A stretch of 64,000 nt of DNA, taken from positions 45,523 to 109,522 of the forward strand of contig JAFYSF010000070.1 of NCBI GenBank assembly GCA_017559505.1, in the 5' to 3' direction. Positions 34,035 to 41,849 of the stretch are shown one piece after another. Source of the DNA: Paludibacteraceae bacterium. Lineage in GTDB: Bacteria > Bacteroidota > Bacteroidia > Bacteroidales > Paludibacteraceae. Position numbers and translations under genes: made by a program. Position 1 is the stretch's first letter. The number at the start of each line of letters is the position of its first letter. The notes under the pieces were generated by a model. It saw only the letters and a list, made by a program, of their open reading frames with translations, had not been told where the DNA came from and made no database searches.

Positions 34035-36217
34035 ACACGGAATATCTGTTTTACACCTTTGATTGTGCGTATTTTTTTGAATAAAGTCTCAAGTTGCGAT
34101 GCCTGACGCACCACTAAAGTTATAGTTCCTTCGAACAATCCTGCATTAGAATCAACTGATATAGAGCGCATATTGATTCCTTGTTCCTTACTAATAACTG
34201 ATGTTATATTGGTTACAATACCTATATCATCACGCCCAATGATGCGTATTGTAGTAGTATATTCGCCACCTGTCGAACCTCCTGCCCAACGAGCGTTAAC
34301 TATACGATATCCAAATCGCGATATCAATTGTGGAGCATTCGGACAATCTTTTTTATGGATTTTTATGCCTCCCGACACCGACACGAAACCAAATATCTCA
34401 TCGCCATAAATAGGATTACAGCATCGAGCCAATGTATAATCTACGTTCTTTAGGTTTCTATCTATCACAAGGGCATCATCCTTAGCTGTAATACGTTGCA
34501 ATTCGGTCTCTTGCTCAAATCCATCTGCCGTACGTGGCTGTGCAGGCAACTCTTGTTGCTCAAATCCATCAACAAACCAATCTCTTAATTGCAAAAGATT
34601 CACCTTCTCCTGATTGATTGCCACATAAAAATCCGACAATGTCTTATAGCCCAATTTTCTATATGCACGCCCTATCAACGAATCGTCGAACTCTAATTTC
34701 CAATTCTTCAATCTACGGAGCAATGTCTCGCGCCCATTCTCTGCCTCTTTGTGTTCGGCTTCTTTAAGTGCTTGTTTTATTCTCGAACGAGCTTTTGATG
34801 TCTTAGTCCAATTGAGCCAATCAGCACGTGGAGTTTGAGTTGGCGACGTAAGCACTTCTACTTGATCGCCATTTTGCAATTCGTATTTGAAACTTACATG
34901 CTTGCCATTGACAATCGCACCCATACATTGCGAGCCTATCTTGGAATGGATGCCAAAAGCAAAATCAAGCACCGTAGCCCCACGATGCAACTGATGCAAA
35001 TCGCCTTTAGGAGTAAATACAAAGACGTCATCGTCATAGAGTTGCATCTTGAATTCATTCATCACATCGGCTCCATCTTCATCGCCACTACCTTGCTCGA
35101 GCATATCACGCAAATTCTTGAGCCACTCGTCCATCTGCGCCGAATCGCTCTTACCGCCTTTATATTTCCAATGCGCCGCCACACCTTTCTCTGCCACTTC
35201 ATCCATACGCTCGGTACGTATTTGAACCTCTACCCACTTGCCTTCGGGACCCATCACCGTCACGTGCAACGACTCATAACCATTGCTTTTTGGTACAGAA
35301 ATCCAATCTCGCAAACGCTTAGTATTGGCGGTGTACATGTCCGTAACAACCGAAAACGCTTGCCAACATGCAGCTTTTTCACGCTCTATAGGACAATCTA
35401 TTATAATACGTATAGCAAATAGGTCATACACTTTTTCGAATGGCACCTGCTGTTTGCGTATTTTGTTCCAAATCGAATGAATGCTTTTCGTTCTACCCTT
35501 AATCGAAAATTTCAAGCCCTCAGTCTCTAATCGAGCCTTCACTGGTTCAATAAATTTTTTGATATAAGCATCACGACTACGCTTTGTTTCGTTCAACTTA
35601 TGGGCTATATCTTTATACACTTCGCGCGAAGTATATTTAAGCGACAAATCCTCCAACTCGGTCTTGATACCATACAATCCCATGCGGTGAGCCAATGGCG
35701 CATAGAGATACGACACCTCTCGAGCTATCTCTTGCTGTTCGGCTTCGGTGTATCCTTCTAAATTGCGCATTGTATCCAATCGCTCCGCAATCATTATCAT
35801 AATCACACGAACATCCTGAGCCAACGAAATCAGGAGTTTACGGAAATTATCACTACGCACTACACTACCACCCGACTGTTGACGATAATAAAGGTCATAC
35901 ACTCTCACCAATCCCTCAATCAATTCGGCTGTAGCTTCGCCATAACGTTCCACTACATACGAAAGAGGTGTGCCTGTCTTATAAATCAGCGTATAAAGCA
36001 AAATAGCCTCTATCGAGTGATGCCCAAGCGAAATCTCACGATGCGCTATCATAGCCGTACGCATCGACTTTGCCAATGCGTCCAACGTCACATCATATTC
36101 CGTAGTAAACCTACGAATATCTTCTTTCAATCGTTTCAAATATTTCGCATCTATCTTTCTTCCCTCTGCACTCATAAAGTCGCGATAGACACGCAAAAAA
36201 TCTCTCTTTTCCATCAT
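34031..36217 (-). CDS. RelA/SpoT-type (p)ppGpp synthetase with degenerate hydrolase
   Basis: The 728-residue protein has the long Rel architecture. In the N-terminal HD region the usual LHDVVEDT reads LYTLIYKT and ADRLHNMR reads AERLDTMR, so the metal-binding His-Asp is gone and ppGpp hydrolysis is unlikely. The synthetase domain (about 225-400) looks intact: GRTKSIHSIW, VYDLFAIRIII, PKSNGYESLHVTV and VEVQIRT. A TGS domain (VFVFTPKGDLHQL) and a C-terminal ACT domain (TIRIIGRDDIGIVTNITSVI) follow. Its start shares one base with the M6 protease stop (TAATG). Confidence 0.92.
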   Translation of the reverse strand: MMEKRDFLRVYRDFMSAEGRKIDAKYLKRLKEDIRRFTTEYDVTLDALAKSMRTAMIAHREISLGHHSIEAILLYTLIYKTGTPLSYVVERYGEATAELIEGLVRVYDLYYRQQSGGSVVRSDNFRKLLISLAQDVRVIMIMIAERLDTMRNLEGYTEAEQQEIAREVSYLYAPLAHRMGLYGIKTELEDLSLKYTSREVYKDIAHKLNETKRSRDAYIKKFIEPVKARLETEGLKFSIKGRTKSIHSIWNKIRKQQVPFEKVYDLFAIRIIIDCPIEREKAACWQAFSVVTDMYTANTKRLRDWISVPKSNGYESLHVTVMGPEGKWVEVQIRTERMDEVAEKGVAAHWKYKGGKSDSAQMDEWLKNLRDMLEQGSGDEDGADVMNEFKMQLYDDDVFVFTPKGDLHQLHRGATVLDFAFGIHSKIGSQCMGAIVNGKHVSFKYELQNGDQVEVLTSPTQTPRADWLNWTKTSKARSRIKQALKEAEHKEAENGRETLLRRLKNWKLEFDDSLIGRAYRKLGYKTLSDFYVAINQEKVNLLQLRDWFVDGFEQQELPAQPRTADGFEQETELQRITAKDDALVIDRNLKNVDYTLARCCNPIYGDEIFGFVSVSGGIKIHKKDCPNAPQLISRFGYRIVNARWAGGSTGGEYTTTIRIIGRDDIGIVTNITSVISKEQGINMRSISVDSNAGLFEGTITLVVRQASQLETLFKKIRTIKGVKQIFRV

Positions 36218-37902
36218 TACATTCCTTTCAAAACAAATTCTACACCATTATCTACAATCTTCAACAGATAAAAACCTTGCGGTTCAACAAAAACAAATGG
36301 TTCAAACAACACCTCTCTACTCCACAATCTACGCCCCACTGCATCAAAACAATACACCATCGCACCCGACGACACTCCCTCCAATTCACAAACTCCATTT
36401 CGCTTAATCATCACAACAGCCTCTACCCCTGCCTCTTCATCTACCGAGAGTTCTGCACCATCTACAAAATAAAAACTAATAACACTATCTTTTTCTTCAA
36501 TATTTGTTATGGTATAGTTTTCGTATGGCGAATAACTTTTCACATTAGCCGTCCCAGGAAACAAATCTCCTGCCTTACCAAAATTATTGTTTGGTGCTTT
36601 ACCATCTGCCTCTATCAAATCATATCCCTGCAAATATTTACTATTATTAGGGACATTATTGTACCAATTATCTTCGTTATAAATGGTCTTCGTAATCATC
36701 AATCCATGCCCAGGCAAATATCTATCCCAACCAGTTTTTTGTCTATTTTCCAACAAATAATATGTTGCCGAATTAGGATTTCCTCCATCAAGATTATGCT
36801 CACCTGTCTCTGTTACGATATAAGCCTTATTGCTTTTTTGCAACTCTTCCAACTCAAAATCTCCCGTCTTATTCAATATCTCTGGCGTCAACCACCACAA
36901 ATAAAATCGCTCATGAGCCGAATATGTAGGCGGAGTATTCCCTCCATTCAAATATGCTCCTGCATCCATTATATCCCAATCTCCAAGAGTTTTATGTGCC
37001 GATACATAATCCGTCGCATAAAAATCTGGTAATCCTAAAACATGTCCAAATTCATGACAAAATGTACCTATACCACACATCAACACTCCACTCGTACCTT
37101 GCAATTCCGAAGTACACGCATACCCACTTATCTGCTTCCCATCATAAACCAATTGCCCTTCAACATATTCCTCATACACCTCCCACGCATGTGGCCAAAT
37201 TGCATCTGCAGGTGCACCTTCATTTTCTCCATACCCTGCATAATAGACAAATAAATTATCCATATATCCGTCATTGTCAGCATCATAATCTGCAAAATCT
37301 ATATCCACAAGACTATCCGCTGCCAATTTAGCCACTGCATCCACAACCATTTGGTCGGGGTGCAAATCCAAACCATTTCTATCATTCTGACCATAATAAC
37401 TCATCTCTCTATCGAGTTTATATGGACCATACACATCAAATTCAGGCACATATTGCCCATTCGATGCATCTCTAAAATAATCACGCGCCGACCCCGTTGC
37501 GCCATTATAGTTATATCCCTCTTTATTCAACAAGTCATCAAAATTCTGACGTGTTTTCGAAAAACTCACATCACTAAACTCCACCAATATCACCAATCCT
37601 CTCTCTGCTTGGTGCGGAGCCTTTTGCCTATTATCTATCACACGTCGTCTATTGACAGTTGAAGGATGCACTCTTTTTTTCAAGTTATACAAATCACTGT
37701 CCACAATCTGCAAACTGCTATCTATAATCTTTTCACCATCAATTGTCACGTAATAATGACCATTCTCATCACCCACCAATCTCACCTTCAATTCCGACCC
37801 ATCAGGCTGAATCAAGGTCTTCACAATAGGCTTCGCTGGCATAGCCCACAAATTAACGAATAACGAAAAACTAAAAACTAAAAATATACCAAAATTTCTC
37901 AT
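36217..37902 (-). CDS. Secreted M6-family metalloprotease
   Basis: The 561-residue protein has a signal peptide (ending LWAMPA) and a propeptide-like region. The catalytic domain has the zinc motif HEFGHVLGLPD (about 280-290), preceded by YDADNDGYMDNLFVYYAG. These place it in the M6 (InhA-like) family of secreted proteases. The last 75 residues (VDEEAGVEAVVMIKRNGV to PQGFYLLKIVDNG) resemble a degenerate T9SS sorting tail. Placement before rel in a tight gene string is unusual for a secreted protease. Confidence 0.87.
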   Translation of the reverse strand: MRNFGIFLVFSFSLFVNLWAMPAKPIVKTLIQPDGSELKVRLVGDENGHYYVTIDGEKIIDSSLQIVDSDLYNLKKRVHPSTVNRRRVIDNRQKAPHQAERGLVILVEFSDVSFSKTRQNFDDLLNKEGYNYNGATGSARDYFRDASNGQYVPEFDVYGPYKLDREMSYYGQNDRNGLDLHPDQMVVDAVAKLAADSLVDIDFADYDADNDGYMDNLFVYYAGYGENEGAPADAIWPHAWEVYEEYVEGQLVYDGKQISGYACTSELQGTSGVLMCGIGTFCHEFGHVLGLPDFYATDYVSAHKTLGDWDIMDAGAYLNGGNTPPTYSAHERFYLWWLTPEILNKTGDFELEELQKSNKAYIVTETGEHNLDGGNPNSATYYLLENRQKTGWDRYLPGHGLMITKTIYNEDNWYNNVPNNSKYLQGYDLIEADGKAPNNNFGKAGDLFPGTANVKSYSPYENYTITNIEEKDSVISFYFVDGAELSVDEEAGVEAVVMIKRNGVCELEGVSSGAMVYCFDAVGRRLWSREVLFEPFVFVEPQGFYLLKIVDNGVEFVLKGM

Positions 37903-37913
37903 AAATACACATA

Positions 37914-38996
37914 TTACTTATCATCCATCATTCCCAACTCATCATTGATAACAAATCTCTTATAATACGAAATCAACAACGTCGTAATCGGCAACGCAAT
38001 AATCATACCCACAATGCCCAACAACGAACCCCATATCGAAAGCGACAAAAGTATCACTGCCGGATTCAATCCCATAGCCTTACCCATAATCTTAGGCACC
38101 AAAAACAAATCCTGTATCCCTTGCACCACAACAAAAACTATAAAACACGCCAACAATATCCACCAAAAACTATGCCCCGTCTCTGCACTTCTCACCAAAC
38201 ACAACAACACAACAGGCACCACACCCACCGTCTGCAAATAAGGCACAAGATTCAACACCCCAATAAACAATCCCACAGTTATCGCCATCGGCAAACCTAC
38301 AATCTTAAATCCAATCGCAAACATCACCCCTACAATAAACGCCACCAAACTCTGTCCACGAAAATATCGATTCATTCCACTCTCCAAATCCTCAAACACA
38401 CCCTCCACCAACTCTCTATATCTCGGCGGAATCATCTCTCTCGCACCACGATTTATCTTTTCAAAATCAATCAAAATAAACACCACATAAAGAAACACCA
38501 CAAACACCACAAACACCCTCGCAATCGCAGCCCAAGTCCCCGACACCAATCCCTTCACACTTGGCAACAAACTATCCAACGCCCCCTTCAACGTATCCGC
38601 ATTCAACCATTTTTCAACATCTATACTCTCTGTAAAACTATAAAACCAAGTCACAAGCGACCCATCTGAAACCACAAGAGGTATCTGCTCTGTAATCTGT
38701 AATCTATAATCCGCAATCTGTCTCATCTCACTCACCATCGCAGGTATCACCGCAAAACCCAACCCCGTAATCACAATTCCAATAAACAACAACGCAATAA
38801 AAATCGACAACCCCCTATTGCCCACCTTCATCTTATATTGCACAAACTTCACCAACGGATGAATCAAATAAGCCAACAACCAACCAATCAAAAATGGCAA
38901 TAACACACTACTCAATCTATTCACAAGTAGCGCAACACCAATCACAATAGCCAATGCAATAACCAGCCTAACGACTCTATCAAAAGTATACTTCAT
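37914..38996 (-). CDS. AI-2E family (TqsA/PerM-like) membrane transporter
   Basis: The 360-residue protein has about eight hydrophobic segments and the family blocks LPFLIGWLLAYLIHPLV, FRGQSLVAFIVGVMFAIGF, GLFIGVLNLVPYLQTVG and PKIMGKAMGLNPAVILLSLSIWGSLLGIVGMIIALPIT. Members are linked to autoinducer-2 export, Na+/H+ antiport or unknown roles, so the substrate is open. It is the first gene of a minus-strand string reaching to yidD and starts about 130 bases from a good promoter. Confidence 0.9.
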   Translation of the reverse strand: MKYTFDRVVRLVIALAIVIGVALLVNRLSSVLLPFLIGWLLAYLIHPLVKFVQYKMKVGNRGLSIFIALLFIGIVITGLGFAVIPAMVSEMRQIADYRLQITEQIPLVVSDGSLVTWFYSFTESIDVEKWLNADTLKGALDSLLPSVKGLVSGTWAAIARVFVVFVVFLYVVFILIDFEKINRGAREMIPPRYRELVEGVFEDLESGMNRYFRGQSLVAFIVGVMFAIGFKIVGLPMAITVGLFIGVLNLVPYLQTVGVVPVVLLCLVRSAETGHSFWWILLACFIVFVVVQGIQDLFLVPKIMGKAMGLNPAVILLSLSIWGSLLGIVGMIIALPITTLLISYYKRFVINDELGMMDDK

Positions 38997-39127
38997 AATA
39001 CAAAATAAATAAAATCCCCCAAATTTAAGATACCCTCAAGCAAGGTGCAAGCAACCTTCACCGAAGAAGACTGACACCCTCTCTCATTATGTACTCCCAT
39101 TTTCATACACCCCACCAATATAACATG

Positions 39128-39198
39128 CAAAGATACTCAAAATTTACAATCTACGCAATACAAAAAATCAAAAAAACATCATTTTTGCATTATCTTTG
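39128..39198. promoter_or_regulatory. Divergent promoters for the AI-2E-type gene and the efflux adaptor
   Basis: On the minus strand ATTG (39156-39159 as CAAT), 20 bases, TATCTTTG (39128-39135) points to the AI-2E-type gene. On the plus strand TATCTTTG at 39191-39198 points to the adaptor gene at 39236 but has no good -33 partner. This fixes the adaptor start at 39236 rather than further upstream. I see nothing else in 38997-39235. Confidence 0.7.
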
Positions 39199-39235
39199 CA
39201 TCTCTCTCAATTACAAACATAAAACAACACAAAAT

Positions 39236-40168
39236 ATGAAAACCAACAAACACCACAAAATCATCAATCAATGTCGAGAGCAAAAACCACGCCTCACATG
39301 GGTCGACTATCTTTCAATCGCTATCGTGCTAATTATCATCGCAATGCAAATCACAATCTCTTACTTTAAGCCCATAGCATCACCCACTCCCGCTGTCGAA
39401 ACTCAATCTGCAACAATCGACAGCGCCAAAATCTGTGGAGAATACTCTGGCACAATCCAAGCCCACCAACATGTAGAAATTCGCGCTCGAATCGATGGCT
39501 ACCTCCAACAAACTCGCTTTTCATCAGGCGATTACGTCAACAAAAACGACATTCTCTTCACCATCGACCCAAAATCCTACAAAGCTCATGTCGAAAAAGC
39601 AAAGGCACAACTAAATAAAAGCAAAGCATTAGAACTGAAAGCCGAGCACGATTTATCTCGCATCAAACTACTATATCAACAAAAAGCAACTAGCCAACTA
39701 GAGTTAGACAATGCCATTGCTGCCTACGAAAGTGCAAAAGCCGAAGTCATAATGAGCGAAGCCGACCTAACACAAGCAAAAATCGCGCTCGACTACACAA
39801 CCATACGCGCCCCTATCTCTGGATTTATACACGAAAGCACTACTGATATCGGCACTCTCGTTGGCCCAAAAGGCAAATCTCTATTAGCTACCATCTCCAA
39901 TATCGACACCATAAAAATCTGCCTCAACGTAACCGAATTAGACTACCTCCGTAGCATAGAGCCTGGTACAATATCAACTCGCGAAATATCAATCACACTT
40001 GCCGACAGCACCACTCTCTCAGTCATCGGCACAGCCATTTTCTCAACTCCACAACTCAACCCCGACTCTTTCCTAATTCACCTCCAAATCCCAAACCCCA
40101 ACCACACTCTTCTACCTGGCCAATCCGTCAAAGTCAAACTTCCATTCAAAGCTCACCTCAACCCATGA
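39236..40168 (+). CDS. RND-type efflux periplasmic adaptor (membrane fusion protein)
   Basis: The 310-residue protein has a single N-terminal membrane anchor (YLSIAIVLIIIAMQITISYF) and no lipobox. It continues with the adaptor layout: ICGEYSGTIQAHQHVEIRAR and GYLQQTRFSSGDYVNKND for the lipoyl half-motif, an alpha-helical hairpin (about 130-190), then IRAPISGFIHESTTDIGTLVG and the beta-barrel part ending LPGQSVKVKLPF. It would bridge a pump and the outer-membrane factor. Its TGA overlaps the next ATG by four bases (ATGA). No RND or ABC pump gene is present. Confidence 0.88.
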   Translation: MKTNKHHKIINQCREQKPRLTWVDYLSIAIVLIIIAMQITISYFKPIASPTPAVETQSATIDSAKICGEYSGTIQAHQHVEIRARIDGYLQQTRFSSGDYVNKNDILFTIDPKSYKAHVEKAKAQLNKSKALELKAEHDLSRIKLLYQQKATSQLELDNAIAAYESAKAEVIMSEADLTQAKIALDYTTIRAPISGFIHESTTDIGTLVGPKGKSLLATISNIDTIKICLNVTELDYLRSIEPGTISTREISITLADSTTLSVIGTAIFSTPQLNPDSFLIHLQIPNPNHTLLPGQSVKVKLPFKAHLNP

Positions 40169-41538
40169 AACCACAAATAATTCTCACTCTCCTCATCGTT
40201 TTCAACAGTTGCTCAATACAACAACGATGTATCGACCCCGAAATATCTCTACCTAACCAAATCTCCTGCATAATAGAGGCCGACTCTACCTGTGTAGCAG
40301 ATACACATTGGTCCGAAATATTTACCGACCCTCTGCTTCAAGACTTGATAAATCAAACACTTACACACAATAAAGATTTATTAAGCGCATCTGCTCGAAT
40401 TCGAGAACTAGAAAAGTTACACCATATTACCAAAACCAACTATCTCTTTGACATCGGAGCAAAAGGCTACATCGAACACGAAACCCACAATATCTCAAGC
40501 AACAATCAAACCATTGATTTAGAAATAGGAGCAAAACTCACATTCTCTTGGGAGATTGACTTCTTTGGGCGCATACGCTGGGCAAACCAAGAGGCACTTG
40601 CCAACTATCTCAAAAGTATCGAAGGTCAAAAAGCTCTACAAATCACACTAATTGCCAATGTTGCATCGTCCTACTATCAGTTAATGGCTCTTGACAACAA
40701 ATTAGAAATCTTAATCCGAACACTCAAAACCCGCGAAGAAGACCTAAACAAAGCTCGCCTAAGATTCACAGAAGGCTTAACTTCCGAAATCCCTTATCAA
40801 CAAGCACAAGTCGAATATGCCTCTACAGCAGCTCTAATCCCCAACATACAACGCCAAATAAAAATAAAAGAAAACGAAATATCTATTCTTACAGGCGAAA
40901 TGCCTTCAAACATACAGCGTTCTCAAATCCAACGTCACGAAATTTCTGTAAATATCCTACACTTAGGCATTCCTTCCGAATTAATAAAACGTCGCCCCGA
41001 CATAACAGCAGCCGAACAATCCCTAAAAGCCCAAATAGCCAAAGTAGGATACACTTGGGCTGAAAGATTTCCTCGCTTTATCATAAACTTAGAGGGTGGA
41101 TTAGAAAACACTGCCTTCAAAGGATTCTTCACAGCCCCTCTCACCTATGCTTTAAGCGAACTAACTGCCCCGCTATTTGCTTTTAACAAACGTAAAGCCA
41201 AATACGATGCCGCCATCCAAGCCTATGACGCCGAACGATTTCAATACGAGAAAAAAGTATTACAAGCATTCAAAGAAGTAAACGATGCCGTAATATCCTA
41301 TTCTTCTGCTAACAAACAAGTCGAATTAATGGAAAATCTCAGAAACTCAACAAAAAAATATCTCGATTTAGCTCAAGCTCAATACATAAACGGACAAATC
41401 AACTACATTAATGTACTTCACGCACAACGCAGTTATCTAAATGCGAAAATCAATTTATCAGATGCTATTTGCAACGAAAACATAGCCTTGATAGAACTCT
41501 ACAAATCCCTTGGAGGTGGCTGGCAGAATGAAAAATAA
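40165..41538 (+). CDS. TolC/OprM-type outer-membrane efflux lipoprotein
   Basis: The 457-residue protein starts with a lipoprotein signal (LLIVFNSC, Cys near 15). It has the outer-membrane-factor repeats: WSEIFTDPLLQDLINQTL, NKDLLSASARIRELE, FSWEIDFFGRIRWAN and, in the second repeat, KRRPDITAAEQSLKAQIAKVGYTWAERFP and LDLAQAQYINGQINYINVLHAQRSYLNAK. This is the NodT/OprM branch. It is translationally coupled to the adaptor, yet the inner-membrane pump that usually lies between these two is absent. Confidence 0.9.
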   Translation: MKPQIILTLLIVFNSCSIQQRCIDPEISLPNQISCIIEADSTCVADTHWSEIFTDPLLQDLINQTLTHNKDLLSASARIRELEKLHHITKTNYLFDIGAKGYIEHETHNISSNNQTIDLEIGAKLTFSWEIDFFGRIRWANQEALANYLKSIEGQKALQITLIANVASSYYQLMALDNKLEILIRTLKTREEDLNKARLRFTEGLTSEIPYQQAQVEYASTAALIPNIQRQIKIKENEISILTGEMPSNIQRSQIQRHEISVNILHLGIPSELIKRRPDITAAEQSLKAQIAKVGYTWAERFPRFIINLEGGLENTAFKGFFTAPLTYALSELTAPLFAFNKRKAKYDAAIQAYDAERFQYEKKVLQAFKEVNDAVISYSSANKQVELMENLRNSTKKYLDLAQAQYINGQINYINVLHAQRSYLNAKINLSDAICNENIALIELYKSLGGGWQNEK

Positions 41539-41545
41539 AAGGCTC

Positions 41546-41595
41546 TACGAAACATATACGAAACATATACGAAGGATAAACGAAACATATACGAA
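41546..41595. repeat. CGAAACATATA tandem repeat
   Basis: The unit TACGAAACATA occurs about three times in direct order with one divergent unit (CGAAGGATAAA), directly after the efflux gene stop. A further copy lies at 41676-41690, on the other side of the 55-bp repeat. Confidence 0.7.
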
Positions 41596-41615
41596 TTTTT
41601 GCGATAAGCAAGAGC

Positions 41616-41670
41616 AATTAAGTTTACTTAAATTGCCGAGCGCAGCAAAAATCACGACCGAAGGGAGTAA
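41616..41670 (+). repeat. 55-bp dispersed repeat, copy 2
   Basis: It is the same element as at 25272-25326, in the same orientation. It includes TTAAGTTTACTTAA, a short palindrome, and GCCGAGCGCAGC, where the other copy has GCCGAGCCGAGC. Confidence 0.75.
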
Positions 41671-41703
41671 TGTATATACGAAACATAAACATATCCTTAA
41701 AGT

Positions 41704-41775
41704 ATCTTGAATTACTAAAAAAACATAAAGTTTTATCGTTTTTCGATAAAATATTTGGTAATTCAAGATTTTTTG
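41704..41775 (+). terminator. Nested inverted repeat with T-run
   Basis: The outer arms ATCTTGAATTAC and GTAATTCAAGAT (12 bp, perfect) enclose an inner hairpin TTTTATCG-TTTTT-CGATAAAA (8 bp), and six Ts follow the outer arm. It ends the efflux operon and overlaps the promoter of the protease gene. Confidence 0.7.
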
Positions 41776-41785
41776 TGTTACTTTG
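41754..41785 (+). promoter_or_regulatory. Promoter of the M16 protease gene
   Basis: TTTG (41754-41757), 20 bases and TTACTTTG (41778-41785) are present. The second element deviates from TAnnTTTG by one base. The -33 element lies inside the nested hairpin, so termination and initiation signals overlap. Confidence 0.6.
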
Positions 41786-41849
41786 CATCGTGAAAGTCTG
41801 ACAAGTCAGATAAATTCAACCAAAACAATCAACAACTAAATAAAATATT

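Noticed and set aside
39089..39235. Longer N-terminus for the efflux adaptor
   Set aside because: The extension is polar, hides the membrane anchor and contains promoter elements at 39128 and 39191; the ATG at 39236 gives a normal adaptor.
41546..41690. Possible CRISPR array (regular CGAAACATATA units)
   Set aside because: The units are too short, abut without unique spacers and have no cas genes nearby.
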